NCBI GenBank assembly: GCA_044227095.1
Contig: JBGAFV010000001.1
Span: 2,046,001-2,110,000 of the forward strand
Source: JACMLD01 sp044227095
GTDB lineage: Bacteria > Bacteroidota > Bacteroidia > Chitinophagales > Chitinophagaceae
DNA length: 64,000 bases
Direction: 5' to 3'
The notes below the pieces were generated by a model. The model saw only the letters and a program-made list of their open reading frames with translations. It did no database searches and was not told the DNA's origin. Made by a program: the position numbers and the translations under genes. Shown here in pieces: positions 1 to 8,651 of this stretch (positions within the stretch are counted from its first letter, which is position 1; each line of letters begins with the position of its first letter).

Positions 1-337
1 TCTGGCTGGATACGCAAGCTGTTTTGCGATCATCAGTAGGTATTAAAACGCCTTCTACCAAATGTCCGTCAATAGTTTTGAAACGGCTTTTAATGGTACC
101 GTCTTCAGAATATTGTGTAGCATCAGTTTGCAGTGCAGGTAGTATAAAATGCTCGTTTAGCTTAAGCCTCAGTTCTTTGCTCAGGTTGGTCATGGCTTCA
201 AAGCTATGTGCCTGTTTTAGCCAAAGCCATTCGTATACTTGCTTAGCCCTGAATTTTTTTTCGCCCAGGGTTTCAAAATATTGTTCCAGCTCACTCAGCC
301 CCAGGTGCCTTATGTTCTTCTTTGCTGTTTCTGACAT
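1..337 (-). CDS. rlmN: 23S rRNA (adenine-2503-C2)-methyltransferase RlmN, N-terminal fragment
   Basis: Partial gene cut by the window edge; only the first 112 codons are present, starting at the ATG whose A is position 337. The translation begins MSETAKKNIRHLGL and contains GEKKFRAKQVYEWLW, the N-terminal helical domain of RlmN, then SRFKTIDGHLVEGVLIP and RKTACVSSQ, the segment just before the radical-SAM CxxxCxxC cluster, which lies outside the window. The family methylates C2 of A2503 in 23S rRNA and A37 of some tRNAs using SAM and a [4Fe-4S] cluster. It is a cytoplasmic housekeeping enzyme, transcribed leftwards away from the thiolase gene. The identification rests on the N-terminal domain only, but the CVSSQ context is characteristic. 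Confidence 0.85.
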   Translation of the reverse strand, partial: MSETAKKNIRHLGLSELEQYFETLGEKKFRAKQVYEWLWLKQAHSFEAMTNLSKELRLKLNEHFILPALQTDATQYSEDGTIKSRFKTIDGHLVEGVLIPTDDRKTACVSSQ

Positions 338-460
338 GCGGCAAAGATACGTTGCAGGGCTTAATTGAGGCTATATTTGTGGCTTGGATAGTTGATTAGT
401 TGAAAGGTTGATTAGTTCACAGTTTGTTTTATGGAGCCGGCAATAGTAACACAGATGGAG

Positions 461-480
461 CATTCTTGCGTCGCACACTT
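461..480 (-). repeat. Dispersed 20-mer, copy D (reverse orientation)
   Basis: The 20 bases are the exact reverse complement of 52335-52354 (reading aagtgtgcgacgcaagaatg). The last 16 bases of that motif recur almost unchanged at 48212-48227 in reverse orientation. All copies are intergenic. The core resembles the 683 and 35087 repeats, so these may be diverged members of one family. Confidence 0.7.
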
Positions 481-520
481 CAACAATTGTATTACTAATG
501 ATCATCTTAACCAGGCATTA

Positions 521-600
521 AGCCCGGCGGGCTTTAATATAAATAGCCGGTGGCGCAACCACCGGTAAATTGTGGTTCACCATCAACTCTGAAGGAGTTG
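521..600. repeat. Hairpin-cluster intergenic repeat
   Basis: Three consecutive stem-loops: agccc/gggct at 521-533, ccggtgg-cgcaa-ccaccgg at 547-565, and caactc-tgaag-gagttg at 584-600. The architecture, a CTGAAGG-type small hairpin plus a GC-rich hairpin separated by an aataa-like spacer, recurs in other sequence at 36452-36504. This resembles a short palindromic intergenic repeat family rather than a terminator, since no T-tract follows the stems. Confidence 0.6.
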
Positions 601-682
601 AATAAATGTTTATGGTAATAAAAGAAACATGATTAAAAGAACGGTTTGTAAATTGCAATGAAGAGATGAATAAAGATTTGCA

Positions 683-702
683 GTACAAGTGAGTGACACA
701 AC
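683..702 (+). repeat. Dispersed 20-mer, copy A, just upstream of the thiolase gene
   Basis: The 20 bases gtacaagtgagtgacacaac occur identically at 35087-35106. Both copies are on the plus strand, both continue as aNatg or cgatg, and both lie within about 50 bases of a plus-strand start codon (734 here, 35155 there). It could be a repeat remnant or a regulatory site. Confidence 0.65.
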
Positions 703-733
703 AATGTTTAATAGTTATTCAAAAGCCTGGTAA

Positions 734-1933
734 ATGAAAACAGCTTATATAATAGACGCAGTAAGAACACCAATAGGAAAATATGGCGGTTCGTTAAGCA
801 GCATACGGCCAGATGATTTGCTGGCGCATGTACTAAAGGCATTGTTACTTCGCAATAGCGGTGTAGACGTAAATGCAATAGAAGATGTTATAGCCGGAGA
901 TGCCAACCAGGCGGGTGAAGATAACCGTGATGTGGCACGCATGGCGGCTTTGCTGGCAGGACTGCCGGTAACTGTGGCAGGCAATACCGTAAACCGTTTA
1001 TGTGCAAGCGGATTGCAGGCTATAATGGATGCTGCACGTGCCATTATGTGCAATGAAGGTGAATTGTATATGGCAGCAGGAGTAGAAAGCATGACAAGGG
1101 CGCCTTTTGTAATTGCAAAACAGGGAGGTGGCTGGAGCCGCAGTACAGAAATGTTCGATACTACTATTGGATGGCGCTTTACCAATAAGAAACTGGCAGC
1201 AATGCATCATCCATACAGTATGGGCGAAACTGCAGAGAATGTAGCAAAGCAATGGAAGATTGATCGCAAAGCCCAGGATGCATTTGCCCTTGCAAGCCAG
1301 GAAAAATATTTTGCTGCGCTTGAAAAAAAACTTTGGGCTGCAGAAATAGCTGGTATAGAAATTTTTGGTGGTAAGGATGAGAAGATTTTTTTTGATACGG
1401 ATGAACATCCCCGCAAAACATCTATGGAAAAGCTGGCGGCGCTGAAACCTGCTTTTGATAAAGACGGAACAGTAACAGCAGGTAATGCAAGCGGCATTAA
1501 TGATGGTGCTGCTGCAGTTTTACTGGCATCTGAAGAAGCTGTAAAAAAATACAGTTTGCAACCGATGGCTAAAATTGTATCAATGGCAATTGCTGGCGTT
1601 GATCCTTCTATAATGGGCATTGGCCCTGTGCCGGCAACAAAAAAAGCATTACAACGTGCAGGAATTAACGCGGCAGATTTAGATTTAATAGAATTGAATG
1701 AGGCGTTTGCTTCTCAGTCTATTGCCTGCATTAATGATTTGGGACTTGATCCATCTAAAGTAAATGTAAACGGCGGTTCAATTGCTATTGGCCATCCATT
1801 GGGCTGCAGCGGTGTTCGCATATCAACAACATTACTGCACGAAATGAAAAGAAGAAAAGCAAAATATGGATTGGCCACCATGTGCGTTGGTGTTGGGCAA
1901 GGGGCCGCTGTGGTTTATGAAAATCAAGTATAG
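734..1933 (+). CDS. Thiolase, 3-oxoadipyl-CoA thiolase type (acetyl-CoA acyltransferase)
   Basis: Thiolase of 399 aa, the usual family length, predicted to cleave a 3-oxoacyl-CoA with CoA to acetyl-CoA and a shortened acyl-CoA in the cytoplasm. The catalytic set is complete: nucleophile Cys90 in NRLCASG, His354 in GHPLG and Cys384 in MCVGVGQG. ANQAGEDNR near residue 58 and DTTIGWRF at 142-149 are typical of PcaF/PaaJ thiolases rather than PhaA/AtoB enzymes. No other aromatic-catabolism gene is nearby, so the substrate is not settled and a general beta-oxidation role is possible. It stands alone: a divergent rlmN lies upstream, and a 12-bp inverted repeat separates it from the next gene. The ATG at 734 is the only start that keeps the N-terminal MKTAYIIDAVRTP motif. 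Confidence 0.88.
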   Translation: MKTAYIIDAVRTPIGKYGGSLSSIRPDDLLAHVLKALLLRNSGVDVNAIEDVIAGDANQAGEDNRDVARMAALLAGLPVTVAGNTVNRLCASGLQAIMDAARAIMCNEGELYMAAGVESMTRAPFVIAKQGGGWSRSTEMFDTTIGWRFTNKKLAAMHHPYSMGETAENVAKQWKIDRKAQDAFALASQEKYFAALEKKLWAAEIAGIEIFGGKDEKIFFDTDEHPRKTSMEKLAALKPAFDKDGTVTAGNASGINDGAAAVLLASEEAVKKYSLQPMAKIVSMAIAGVDPSIMGIGPVPATKKALQRAGINAADLDLIELNEAFASQSIACINDLGLDPSKVNVNGGSIAIGHPLGCSGVRISTTLLHEMKRRKAKYGLATMCVGVGQGAAVVYENQV

Positions 1934-1940
1934 AGTATTT

Positions 1941-2003
1941 AGTATTCAGTATGTAAAGTTTGCGGCGAAGAAACATAAATTCCAAGTCTAAATACTGAAT
2001 ACT
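1941..2003. repeat. Inverted repeat between the thiolase and DinB-like genes
   Basis: The 12-mer agtattcagtat (1941-1952) is perfectly repeated in inverse orientation at 1992-2003, with a 39-base spacer; flanking bases extend the similarity imperfectly. There is no T-tract, so a classical terminator is unlikely. It occupies most of the intergenic gap and may be a small mobile palindromic element. Confidence 0.6.
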
Positions 2004-2026
2004 CATCGCTAAACAAACAATATTTT

Positions 2027-2512
2027 ATGTGGCAGGATGCAGGATTTCTTACAGTTGAGCCAGATACAAAATTAGCAATGAAGCAACTGGCTTCTTTTAT
2101 TGAAACCATACCGGAAAAGTATAGACAGCTAACAAAAGAAGAATTATTAAAAAAATCAGCGCCGGATAAATGGTGCAGGCAGGAAATACTTGGCCATTTA
2201 ATAGACTCTGCTATTAATAACCTGAAGCGGTTTACGGATATACAATTTTCGCCACCACCATACATTATTCAAGCATATAATCAGAACAATCTTGTAATTG
2301 TAAACGATTATATTAACCTGCCGCTTGAACATCTTTTAAACTTGTGGTGCCTGCTGAACCAGCAAATTATTTTTATAGTAGATAATATTCCATCAGATAC
2401 ATTGCGCATTCCAGTGAACCCGCAGTATGATAATAAAGAAATAAAAACACTTGAATGGATAATCTGCGATTATGTAGCACATATGGAACACCACTTCAAA
2501 CAGGTTTTTTAG
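2027..2512 (+). CDS. DinB-like metal-binding protein
   Basis: Predicted cytoplasmic four-helix DinB/YfiT-type protein (161 aa). The expected metal-binding histidine triad is visible: His57 in EILGHLIDSA and His152 and His155/156 in the C-terminal HMEHH. KWCRQEILGHLIDSAINN is the signature of the Bacteroidota DinB_2 branch. Family members include thiol (bacillithiol or mycothiol) transferases and stress-induced proteins, but the substrate of this one cannot be told from sequence. A second ATG at 2078 would remove 17 residues that precede the conserved domain and could be the true start; no Shine-Dalgarno sequence separates the two options. Confidence 0.75.
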   Translation: MWQDAGFLTVEPDTKLAMKQLASFIETIPEKYRQLTKEELLKKSAPDKWCRQEILGHLIDSAINNLKRFTDIQFSPPPYIIQAYNQNNLVIVNDYINLPLEHLLNLWCLLNQQIIFIVDNIPSDTLRIPVNPQYDNKEIKTLEWIICDYVAHMEHHFKQVF

Positions 2513-2686
2513 CAATAAAATCTTAAAGGGCCGCAGATTCGCATATTAGTAAATCAATTAATTTATTGCCCAATGCACAAACTTTAATTTGCGCATCAGC
2601 GGCTAATGATTGTGTTTTAAATGGACAATTACAAATCTTATTTTCTCTTTTGCAGTCTTTACGGTAATTTTCGGAAAACTTCAATT

Positions 2687-3133
2687 ATGAAATTGATTTT
2701 CTCTTTTATTGTTTTGGTAATTGCTATTGCAGCAAATGCACAGGATACAACGTATAAAGAAATAGTGGGCAAATACAAATTTCCTTCAGGAAGTGTTATT
2801 GAAGAAGCTGTTGTAGCCTGGGAAAACAATGTATTTACCATGAGTTCTGCTGTGGGACTCTCAACACTTGAAAGAGTTAAGGGTGATACGTTTAATGTGG
2901 TTAGTTTTAATGGAATCTGTGTATTTAAAAGAGATGATGCAAAAAAAATTACCGGTGTGCATGTAGAAGCAAGTGGCTATGTGTTGGATGGCACAAAAGA
3001 AACAGCATCATTAAACGAAGTTTCTGATGCAGCAGAAGAAGAAAAATTGAGAATAAGACAACAAGTTCAGGTGTTATTGCAGTATCACACCAGGAAAACA
3101 AACAGGCCTTTTGAAGCACTTGTTTATAACTGA
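2687..3133 (+). CDS. Small secreted protein of unknown function
   Basis: 148 aa starting MKLIFSFIVLVIAIAANAQ, a Sec signal peptide with the Ala-x-Ala-Gln end common in Bacteroidota. I chose the ATG at 2687 because the longer frame from 2621 would bury this signal peptide. The mature part begins with KEIVGKYKFPSGSVIEE and carries FNGICVFKRD and GVHVEASGYVLDGTKE. This beta-rich domain resembles C-terminal domains attached to other secreted Bacteroidota proteins (DUF3471-like), but I cannot name a function. Its 3' end overlaps the convergent DUF5686 gene by 10 bases, so the two stop codons are interlocked and there is no room for a separate terminator. Confidence 0.7.
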   Translation: MKLIFSFIVLVIAIAANAQDTTYKEIVGKYKFPSGSVIEEAVVAWENNVFTMSSAVGLSTLERVKGDTFNVVSFNGICVFKRDDAKKITGVHVEASGYVLDGTKETASLNEVSDAAEEEKLRIRQQVQVLLQYHTRKTNRPFEALVYN

Positions 3134-5682
3134 AAATGAAAACTGCCGAAAATACCAAATGTGGCTGAAGAATTATTTGGTGCAGGTATTATAAGTTCAG
3201 GTGCAAAGCGCCATACCAAATCAACCCTAAAGACTTTGAAGATATTATCTATACCTGTGCCCAGTTCAACATAGGGATGGCCCTTTAGTGTACGCAGGCG
3301 GTAGCTACCAAATTCAATACGGTTTAGCCTTCTGTTCTCTTTTGTTAAATCTCCCCATACAGCTTTTACATTCCAGAACTGGCGCATATTTGTTTTGCGC
3401 ATAAATGGCAACAGGTTGATGAGCTTCTTTTCAAAATCATGTTCTATATTAAAACCAGCATACTCATCGCTGTAAAATTCAAAACGGTTCATCAGGTTAA
3501 AACCATCTTTACTGTAATAATAGACTTCGTTGCCGGGGTGTAGTTCAAGTAACATAAAAGGCAGGCCATTGCTGAAAATTTTTCCTGCATAAGCCTGGTA
3601 TTTTATTTTACCCCAACCATGCAGACGGAATTTTTGAGAAATCATTCCGTGTATTTTATCATAGTTGTATTGTCCACCCATTAGCCCTTCTATGCCTCTT
3701 GAATAACGAAATTCAAAAACCGGGTTGCTGCCATTGAATTTATAATCCTTGCGGTAAGTTGCTATCTTTTTTTCTCCAGGTGCATAACGAAGCTTCATCC
3801 CAATTTCTCCTGAAGTAACATCTTTGCCCGATAAGAAAAGAGAATCTTTATGCGGAAGCGGCGCATAAGTTTCATAACTGGTACGCATCACAAAAGGCTG
3901 AACAGAAAATGCATTTGGCCATTCTTTGGTAGCGCTGAATTTAATTTCATTTACCAGCATAAACTTCTGCCTTATGTTTGGCCGGCGTATAAGCTGACTA
4001 AACATATTGTCTGTGGTAATTTCTTCATCATTGTATTTTGCCCTTCCGTTGTCTAAGTCTTCTGTATATGAAGCGGCAATTGAGTAACCTTTTTTACCGG
4101 GGAATTTGTATTTAAATTCTGCTTTGCCTTTCCATGCTTTATCTCCAAATCCATAGGCAAGATAGCCGTGCAGGTACAATAACTTACTAAATTTTTCTGT
4201 TGTACCAACGTCAAAGCGCAAACGCACTTGTTCCAGCTGGTTACGGCTCATCCATTTATACCAGGGGCCAATTTCAATAAGGCCAAGTTTTTTTCTTCCG
4301 TCTACAATAAAGCTGAGTGTGTTGGTGTATTTTTTAAATAAAGGAATAGTGGTTAGTGTGTCAATCATCTTATATACTTTCTGTTCATTGGCACTTAAAG
4401 GCTCAGGCCTGTTTTGCTGCCAGTATGAAGCGCCACGCAATCTCGCACTGTCGTTAATATTTACTTCTTCTTTTACTTTATTATTTTCCAGCGCTTTTGC
4501 AATAGAAGCCTGGTTTAGCTGCACATTATTATATATGCTTGTTTTGCGGGCAATAACAGACAGCTTATTTTTTTTCATGGGAGACATGTCTGCCACGAAT
4601 TTGTCTTTAAGAAAAATCCAGGTACTATCGTTTTGCTGCGCAAATTCCTGCACAATGCTAAGCTTGTTTACATAATTAATATTGGCTGTAAGAGAAATGG
4701 TAAGGTTTATTTTTTTTACCGCCCAGGATTTATTGTGCACCCAGCAATCGCCATAAAAAGTATTTTCTCCTTCGCGTTTTGGATAAAAGAAAAGATGGAA
4801 ATATCTTTCTCCGGAAATGTATTGTGTATCTGCTCCACGGTAATTGTAATAATTGCTTCCCTGGTTGCTTAATGGGCTCACAAATTCTTTTCCAAACAGC
4901 ATCATAAAGTTTTCGTAAGAGTTGATGCGCTGGCTAAGGCCGCCAACAAACTGTAGCACCGTTTCATTTTTCATGCCCGTTGTTTGCACGGCTTTAATAT
5001 TTTCCTTTGCACGGTAAGGACTGGAAGTGTAATAAAAATCTGATAAGGACTCTGAAATAAATACAGGAAGAAACGGACGTGTTTCTGAAACACTATCGAT
5101 GTTATCAAGAATAAAACCAAAAGGGCGCAGCAACTTGTACTGGTTAAATCCATCGCGACTGATATTGTTTATATCAAACTCAAGTTTGTTGTACAATTCA
5201 TAACTGTAAGAATCAAATTTGTACGGATTGTTGGTGGGTTTGTTTTTTACAATACGCTTCCACCAGAGCAAACCTTTGTTGTATGTGTGCGAAACAATTA
5301 CGCTGTCTGCTTCCTTTCCCTGTATTAATAAAAGATTGAGCGGTGCTACTTCTTTTGCAACACCAGGATGAAAAGGCACATAAAGGTTTTTATAACCAAC
5401 ATAAGTGATTAGCAATGTGTCTTTCTTTGTATTGTTATAGGCGATAATAAAATTGCCAAGGCTATCCGTTAGCGTTCCCTTGCCGGATGTTTTCCAAACG
5501 ACACTTGCAAAAGGAATTTTTTCTTGTGTAAATTGGTTGCTTACACTGCCATGCAAAATTCTTTCCTGTGAAAATAGAGATGAGATATTTGTAAAGAGAA
5601 TAATAGCCAAAATGCATACCCGCAGCAATAATTTTGCAGGTATACCTGTATTAAAGGTATATGGCTTTACAGTAAATAGCAT
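3124..5682 (-). CDS. DUF5686 family outer-membrane protein with carboxypeptidase-like regulatory domain
   Basis: 852 aa, about the usual length for the DUF5686 family. After an export signal (hydrophobic LLLRVCILAIILF, processed near FSQ) comes a CarboxypepD_reg-like beta-sandwich, with HGSVSNQFTQEKIPFASV and GTLTDSLGNF at residues 45-120. The rest shows DUF5686 landmarks such as FLPVFISESLSDFYY, RAKENIKAVQTTGMKN and ISGERYFHLFFYPKR, and ends in beta-strand-rich sequence closing with FHFQL, consistent with an outer-membrane barrel. The role is not established; related proteins are common near Bacteroidota envelope genes. The signal peptide is preceded by an unusually long N-region, but no alternative ATG exists between residue 1 and the hydrophobic core. 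Confidence 0.78.
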   Translation of the reverse strand: MLFTVKPYTFNTGIPAKLLLRVCILAIILFTNISSLFSQERILHGSVSNQFTQEKIPFASVVWKTSGKGTLTDSLGNFIIAYNNTKKDTLLITYVGYKNLYVPFHPGVAKEVAPLNLLLIQGKEADSVIVSHTYNKGLLWWKRIVKNKPTNNPYKFDSYSYELYNKLEFDINNISRDGFNQYKLLRPFGFILDNIDSVSETRPFLPVFISESLSDFYYTSSPYRAKENIKAVQTTGMKNETVLQFVGGLSQRINSYENFMMLFGKEFVSPLSNQGSNYYNYRGADTQYISGERYFHLFFYPKREGENTFYGDCWVHNKSWAVKKINLTISLTANINYVNKLSIVQEFAQQNDSTWIFLKDKFVADMSPMKKNKLSVIARKTSIYNNVQLNQASIAKALENNKVKEEVNINDSARLRGASYWQQNRPEPLSANEQKVYKMIDTLTTIPLFKKYTNTLSFIVDGRKKLGLIEIGPWYKWMSRNQLEQVRLRFDVGTTEKFSKLLYLHGYLAYGFGDKAWKGKAEFKYKFPGKKGYSIAASYTEDLDNGRAKYNDEEITTDNMFSQLIRRPNIRQKFMLVNEIKFSATKEWPNAFSVQPFVMRTSYETYAPLPHKDSLFLSGKDVTSGEIGMKLRYAPGEKKIATYRKDYKFNGSNPVFEFRYSRGIEGLMGGQYNYDKIHGMISQKFRLHGWGKIKYQAYAGKIFSNGLPFMLLELHPGNEVYYYSKDGFNLMNRFEFYSDEYAGFNIEHDFEKKLINLLPFMRKTNMRQFWNVKAVWGDLTKENRRLNRIEFGSYRLRTLKGHPYVELGTGIDNIFKVFRVDLVWRFAPELIIPAPNNSSATFGIFGSFHFQL

Positions 5683-5850
5683 CCAGGTGTTTAGATTAGC
5701 GAAACAGCGGATACTGGCTTAAATGATTTTTGCTTAGGGGGTTAGATAAATTAAAGATATAGATTAAAAACTCATTAAAGAAAGCTTTGGAGGGATTATT
5801 TTTCAGGCCGGTTGTTAATGACTAAACATTTAATTATTAAAGCTTTATTC

Positions 5851-7224
5851 TTAAAATTTGTAATTCAATAACTCCGATTGGGCTATGCTTTGCTGGGTGC
5901 CTGTTTGCAGATTTTTAATAGAACAGCTTGTTTCTGCCAGTTCTTTGGTGCCAATAATAACAGCATAAAGAATGTTTTTCTTCTCAGCATATTTAAACTG
6001 CTTATCCATTTTTGCAGCTTCGGGATAAATTTCGCAGGCAATATTATTTGAACGCAGTGCTTGCATTAGCACAAAAGCATTTTTACTTTCAGCATCGCCA
6101 AGATTAAAAAACAATACCCTTGTGCCAGATTGCACTGCAGCAGGAAAAAGTTTCAATTCTTCCATCACATCATAAATCCTGTCAACACCAAACGAAATGC
6201 CCACGCCAGGTATGCCGGGTACACCAAATGTGCCGGTAAGATCATCATATCTTCCGCCGCCGCCAATAGAACCCATTTGCACATTGTTGGCTTTTACTTC
6301 AAAAATAATTCCGGTGTAATAATTAAGTCCACGGGCAAGTGTAAAGTCTATTGCAAGATGTGAAGCATAGGATTTAAGTGCTGGATAGTTAATAAGAAAT
6401 TCAATTTCTTCAATTCCTTTTTTGCCAGATTCAGTTTCGCCCACCAGATTTTTTATTTGCGCTAGCTTTTCTTCATTGCTTCCGTTTATGGCAAGGTATT
6501 TTTCAATAATGCTGATTTGGTTTGCCAATAATCCTCTGGTCAGCAATTCTTCTTTTACCTTTTCTATTCCTATTTTATCAAGTTTGTCAATGGCAATAGT
6601 AATGTTTGTAAGTTGATCCAATCCGTCGCAGGCTTCTGCTAAGGCGGCAAGAATTTTACGGCTGTTGATTTTTATTTCAACATCAATCCCCAATTTTTGA
6701 AAAGCGGAAGCATAGATAATAGCCAGTTCTACTTCGTTAATTAAAGAAGTACTGCCTACCACGTCTGCATCACACTGGTAAAACTCGCGGTAGCGGCCTT
6801 TTTGTGGCCTGTCTGCACGCCATACCGGTTGCAGTTGATAGCGTTTAAACGGCATGGTTAGTTGACCATAATTCATGGCTACATACCTCGCAAAAGGAAT
6901 AGTAAGATCGTAACGCAATGCACGTTCCGTTAAATCTTTATCGTTTTTTCCGGTGAGTACATTGCTAAAAGCAGTTTTTGCCTTATCAATATTTTTGGGA
7001 TCGTTTAACCCGTTGTTGAGGATTTTAAAAATTAGTTTATCGCCTTCTTCTCCGTATTTGCCCATCAGTGTTTCCATGTTTTCCATGGCTGGGGTTTCCA
7101 ATGGCTGAAAACCGTATAATTCAAAAACAGATTTTATTGTATTGAAAATATAGTTGCGTTTTCGAACGGTTTCCGGTCCAAAATCCCTTGTTCCCTGCGG
7201 TAAAGAAGCATTTACTTTTGCCAT
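5851..7224 (-). CDS. hisS: Histidine--tRNA ligase
   Basis: Class II aminoacyl-tRNA synthetase that charges tRNA-His in the cytoplasm. The 457 aa start MAKVNASLPQGTRDFGPE, the canonical N-terminus. Motif 2 is visible as VWRADRPQKGRYREFYQCD, the HisRS-specific loop as LARGLNYYTGIIFE, and motif 3 as GVGISFGVDRI. The C-terminal region (about 365-457) is the anticodon-binding domain. It lies 30 bases downstream of the phosphatase gene on the same strand and is probably co-transcribed with it. The ATG at 7224 matches the family start. This is an essential housekeeping gene with no sign of damage. Confidence 0.97.
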   Translation of the reverse strand: MAKVNASLPQGTRDFGPETVRKRNYIFNTIKSVFELYGFQPLETPAMENMETLMGKYGEEGDKLIFKILNNGLNDPKNIDKAKTAFSNVLTGKNDKDLTERALRYDLTIPFARYVAMNYGQLTMPFKRYQLQPVWRADRPQKGRYREFYQCDADVVGSTSLINEVELAIIYASAFQKLGIDVEIKINSRKILAALAEACDGLDQLTNITIAIDKLDKIGIEKVKEELLTRGLLANQISIIEKYLAINGSNEEKLAQIKNLVGETESGKKGIEEIEFLINYPALKSYASHLAIDFTLARGLNYYTGIIFEVKANNVQMGSIGGGGRYDDLTGTFGVPGIPGVGISFGVDRIYDVMEELKLFPAAVQSGTRVLFFNLGDAESKNAFVLMQALRSNNIACEIYPEAAKMDKQFKYAEKKNILYAVIIGTKELAETSCSIKNLQTGTQQSIAQSELLNYKF

Positions 7225-7254
7225 TTCTACAATGCGTGTTAATTGTTCGTTCGT

Positions 7255-7719
7255 TTATTTTTCAGTTAGCGCCTTTTCTATTATTTTATTGCAGGCAGCG
7301 TCAATCATATCATATACTTCATGGTAGCCTGGTTCTGGCCCATACCACGGATCTGGTACATCTTTGTTTTTGCCAGGATACAATTCATTCATCAGCAATT
7401 CAACTTTGCCGGAATTGTATTGGTTCTTGGCAATCCATTTCATCTCGTCAATCACTTCTTCCGCCATTGCGTATATAATGTCAAACTCATTAAAGTCCTT
7501 CACTGTAAACTGTCTTGCACGTTGCCGGCTAATATCAATTCCGTGTTGCAATGCCACTTTTTGCGACAGGCGGTGCGGTGCTTCTCCAATATGAAAACCA
7601 TTTGTACCAGCACTATCTACAAACCAATCGAGCCTGGCCTTTTTAAGTTTATCTTTTAATATCCCTTCTGCCAATGGGCTTCTGCAAATATTTCCCAGGC
7701 ATACCATCAAAATTTTCAT
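7255..7719 (-). CDS. Low-molecular-weight protein-tyrosine-phosphatase
   Basis: 154 aa cytoplasmic phosphatase acting on phosphotyrosine or small phosphoesters. The active-site P-loop CX5RS is at the N-terminus (Cys7, Arg13, Ser14 in VCLGNICRSP), and the general acid is Asp123 in VPDPW, both at the standard places. Length is normal for the family. In other bacteria such enzymes often pair with tyrosine kinases in polysaccharide export, but no kinase is nearby here; the immediate neighbour is hisS, 30 bases downstream. The substrate is unknown. Confidence 0.92.
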   Translation of the reverse strand: MKILMVCLGNICRSPLAEGILKDKLKKARLDWFVDSAGTNGFHIGEAPHRLSQKVALQHGIDISRQRARQFTVKDFNEFDIIYAMAEEVIDEMKWIAKNQYNSGKVELLMNELYPGKNKDVPDPWYGPEPGYHEVYDMIDAACNKIIEKALTEK

Positions 7720-7752
7720 GGCGGCAAAGGTACGGAAGAGAATGGCTAGAGA

Positions 7753-7854
7753 AATGTGGAAGTGTGAAAATGTGAGAAATGAAAAAACACTCGCTTAAGT
7801 TAAAGCCTGATGTTTTGCCTATCCCTGATTTGCACATTTTCATATTACCACATT
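7753..7854. repeat. Long imperfect inverted repeat upstream of the bicupin gene
   Basis: Positions 7753-7774 and 7833-7854 are complementary at 18 of 22 positions, separated by 58 bases. The right arm contains the tandem words ttaccacatt and accacatt. It sits between the divergent phosphatase and cupin genes and could be a small palindromic element or a regulatory structure. A similar cacatttccac string is seen at 18661-18671. Confidence 0.5.
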
Positions 7855-7880
7855 ACCACATTGTTCTCTATATTTATTAC

Positions 7881-8651
7881 ATGAAAGCCATACTAATACT
7901 CCTGCTTCAAACTACGATTGCTTTTGGGGCTTTATCGCAAGACACATTGCCTGCACGTGTATACAATCTTGCCAAACTTCCTGTTATAAAAGATTCAAGT
8001 CGCACCCGTGTACAGGTAATGGATGGAAGCACCAGTGTACTTGCCAATATAGAAGTACACCTTACAACACTTGCTCCTGGTAAAGCTGCCCATCCACCGC
8101 ATACACACGCCAACCAGGAAGAACTGATTATAGTAAAAAGCGGATTATTAAAAGTAACCATTGCAGGAAAAACAAAACTGCTAACATCCGGCGGAATTGC
8201 GTATTCTTTTCCGGGAGATGAACACGGCGCAGTAAATGCAGGAAAAACAAAAGTTGATTATTACATTGTAAAATACACAACACATAACCCGGTAGATACA
8301 GAGAGAGGAAAAAAAGAAGGCGGTTCTATTTTAATGAACTGGGATGAACCAAAGGTTGAGAAAACTGATCGTGGAGAAAGGCGCAGCTTTTTTAATCATG
8401 CTACTGCGTTGTTTGAAAAATTTGATATGCACGCTACTACACTCCAAAAAGGGGCAGTTAGCCATTTGCCCCATACACACAAATCGGAAGAAATAATTTT
8501 GGTAAGGGCCGGCAATATATCTATGCAAATTGGAGACAAGCACTATGCTGCCACTGTTGGCGACGTAGTATTTCTTCCAACCGGCGTGCCGCATGCGCTG
8601 GAAAATACGGGCAATGGAACTACTACCTATTTTGCTTTTCAATGGCAATAG
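7881..8651 (+). CDS. Secreted double-cupin protein
   Basis: 256 aa starting MKAILILLLQTTIAFGALSQ, a signal peptide; this ATG at 7881 is preferred over the upstream in-frame ATG at 7779, which would bury the signal and lies in an inverted repeat. Two cupin domains follow: the first has HPPHTHANQEE (about residue 75) and a GDEHGAV motif, the second has HLPHTHKSEE and a GVPHALEN motif. Each therefore keeps the His-x-His...Glu...His metal-ligand set. Bicupins include ureidoglycine aminohydrolase, oxalate oxidases and quercetinase-like enzymes; the sequence does not decide between these. Export to the periplasm is inferred from the signal peptide. Confidence 0.75.
   Translation: MKAILILLLQTTIAFGALSQDTLPARVYNLAKLPVIKDSSRTRVQVMDGSTSVLANIEVHLTTLAPGKAAHPPHTHANQEELIIVKSGLLKVTIAGKTKLLTSGGIAYSFPGDEHGAVNAGKTKVDYYIVKYTTHNPVDTERGKKEGGSILMNWDEPKVEKTDRGERRSFFNHATALFEKFDMHATTLQKGAVSHLPHTHKSEEIILVRAGNISMQIGDKHYAATVGDVVFLPTGVPHALENTGNGTTTYFAFQWQ

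Larger units (their letters stand above)
338..733. other. Repeat-rich intergenic region between rlmN and the thiolase gene
   Basis: 396 bases without a credible gene. It holds an 11-base direct repeat (gttgattagtt at 391-401 and 407-417), a reverse-orientation copy of a dispersed 20-mer (461-480), a run of hairpins (521-600) and a second dispersed 20-mer (683-702). A TAnnTTTG match (tatatttg, 372-379) preceded by TTG at 352-354 could be a rightward promoter, but the 17-base spacer and the 350-base distance to the thiolase start make this weak. Confidence 0.5.

Noticed and set aside
24..368. Plus-strand open frame of 114 codons at the left edge
   Set aside because: It is the antisense shadow of the rlmN fragment, whose translation is clearly conserved on the minus strand.
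2621..2686. Upstream extension of the 2687 gene and a TTTTG...TAATTTTC promoter
   Set aside because: The extension would bury the signal peptide, and the spacing of the two promoter-like words is only 11 bases.
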